Positions 63,952-64,000 of a DNA stretch of 64,000 bases are shown here, piece after piece. Source of the DNA: Cepaea nemoralis. Taxonomy: Eukaryota; Mollusca; Gastropoda; Stylommatophora; Helicidae. Every line of letters starts with the position of its first letter. Position 1 is the stretch's first letter. The notes under the pieces are model-generated. The model saw only the letters and a program-made list of their open reading frames with translations, searched no databases and was not told where the DNA came from. The stretch spans positions 103,501-167,500 of the forward strand of contig JACEFZ010028301.1 of assembly GCA_014155875.1 (NCBI GenBank), written 5' to 3'. Position numbers and translations under genes: made by a program.

Positions 63952-64000
63952 TCCGCTAAGTTGAAGATCTAGTTACTACACCCTTTTCTCTCCAGCCGTA

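Overview
This window is repeat-rich nuclear DNA from an invertebrate animal. There are no bacterial operons, Shine-Dalgarno sites or long intact genes. Non-LTR retrotransposons with tRNA-derived SINEs, hAT, Tc1 and mariner DNA transposons, and a spliced class A GPCR exon with lophotrochozoan-like peptide-receptor features all point to a metazoan. A mollusc, perhaps a gastropod, is my best guess, by inference only. The only piece of a host protein-coding gene I can support is one 122-bp GPCR exon at 45,545-45,666 on the minus strand, plus a decayed partial duplicate of it 0.9 kb away.

Layout. 1-6.4 kb is AT-rich non-coding DNA with one reverse-transcriptase (RT) relic. 6.4-12 kb holds SINEs, a dead Tc1 element, microsatellites and a very uniform 58-bp minisatellite. 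12-15.5 kb is a decayed endonuclease/RT LINE (called LINE A here) on the minus strand, interrupted by a hAT MITE with an 8-bp target duplication and by a second insertion. 16.3-25.2 kb is a graveyard of LINE pieces, including a PD-(D/E)XK-like ORF and a 0.9-kb RT ORF, broken up by five tandem arrays. 25.2-34.7 kb carries a tRNA-Arg-like SINE with target duplications, GA-rich microsatellites, several SINE families, a 37-bp array and LINE 3' ends. 34.9-43.8 kb is one array of about 490 copies of an 18-bp unit with higher-order structure; a Tn5/Nextera mosaic-end sequence inside it signals an assembly artefact. 43.8-49.8 kb has another hAT MITE, the GPCR exon and its relic, LINE pieces, a TA-flanked inverted-repeat element and a deleted mariner. 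49.9-54.4 kb has a 60-bp array, a long ATC microsatellite, an intact RNase H ORF fragment and SINEs. 54.4-56.8 kb is a nearly full-length but broken hAT element. 56.9-64 kb has C-rich unclassified DNA, minisatellites, a well-preserved LINE A C-terminus and further RT relics.

The most unusual theme is that tandem arrays start from LINE 3' coding ends. The 37-bp array at 20.7-21.2 kb lies inside a recognisable RT C-terminal reading frame, which resumes on its far side. The 60-bp array at 50.2-50.7 kb is an amplification of what looks like the last codons of another LINE. GAT/ATG microsatellites mark several other LINE A 3' ends. I found no new enzymatic or defence system. Family assignments rest on motifs read by eye and remembered family knowledge, with no database search.
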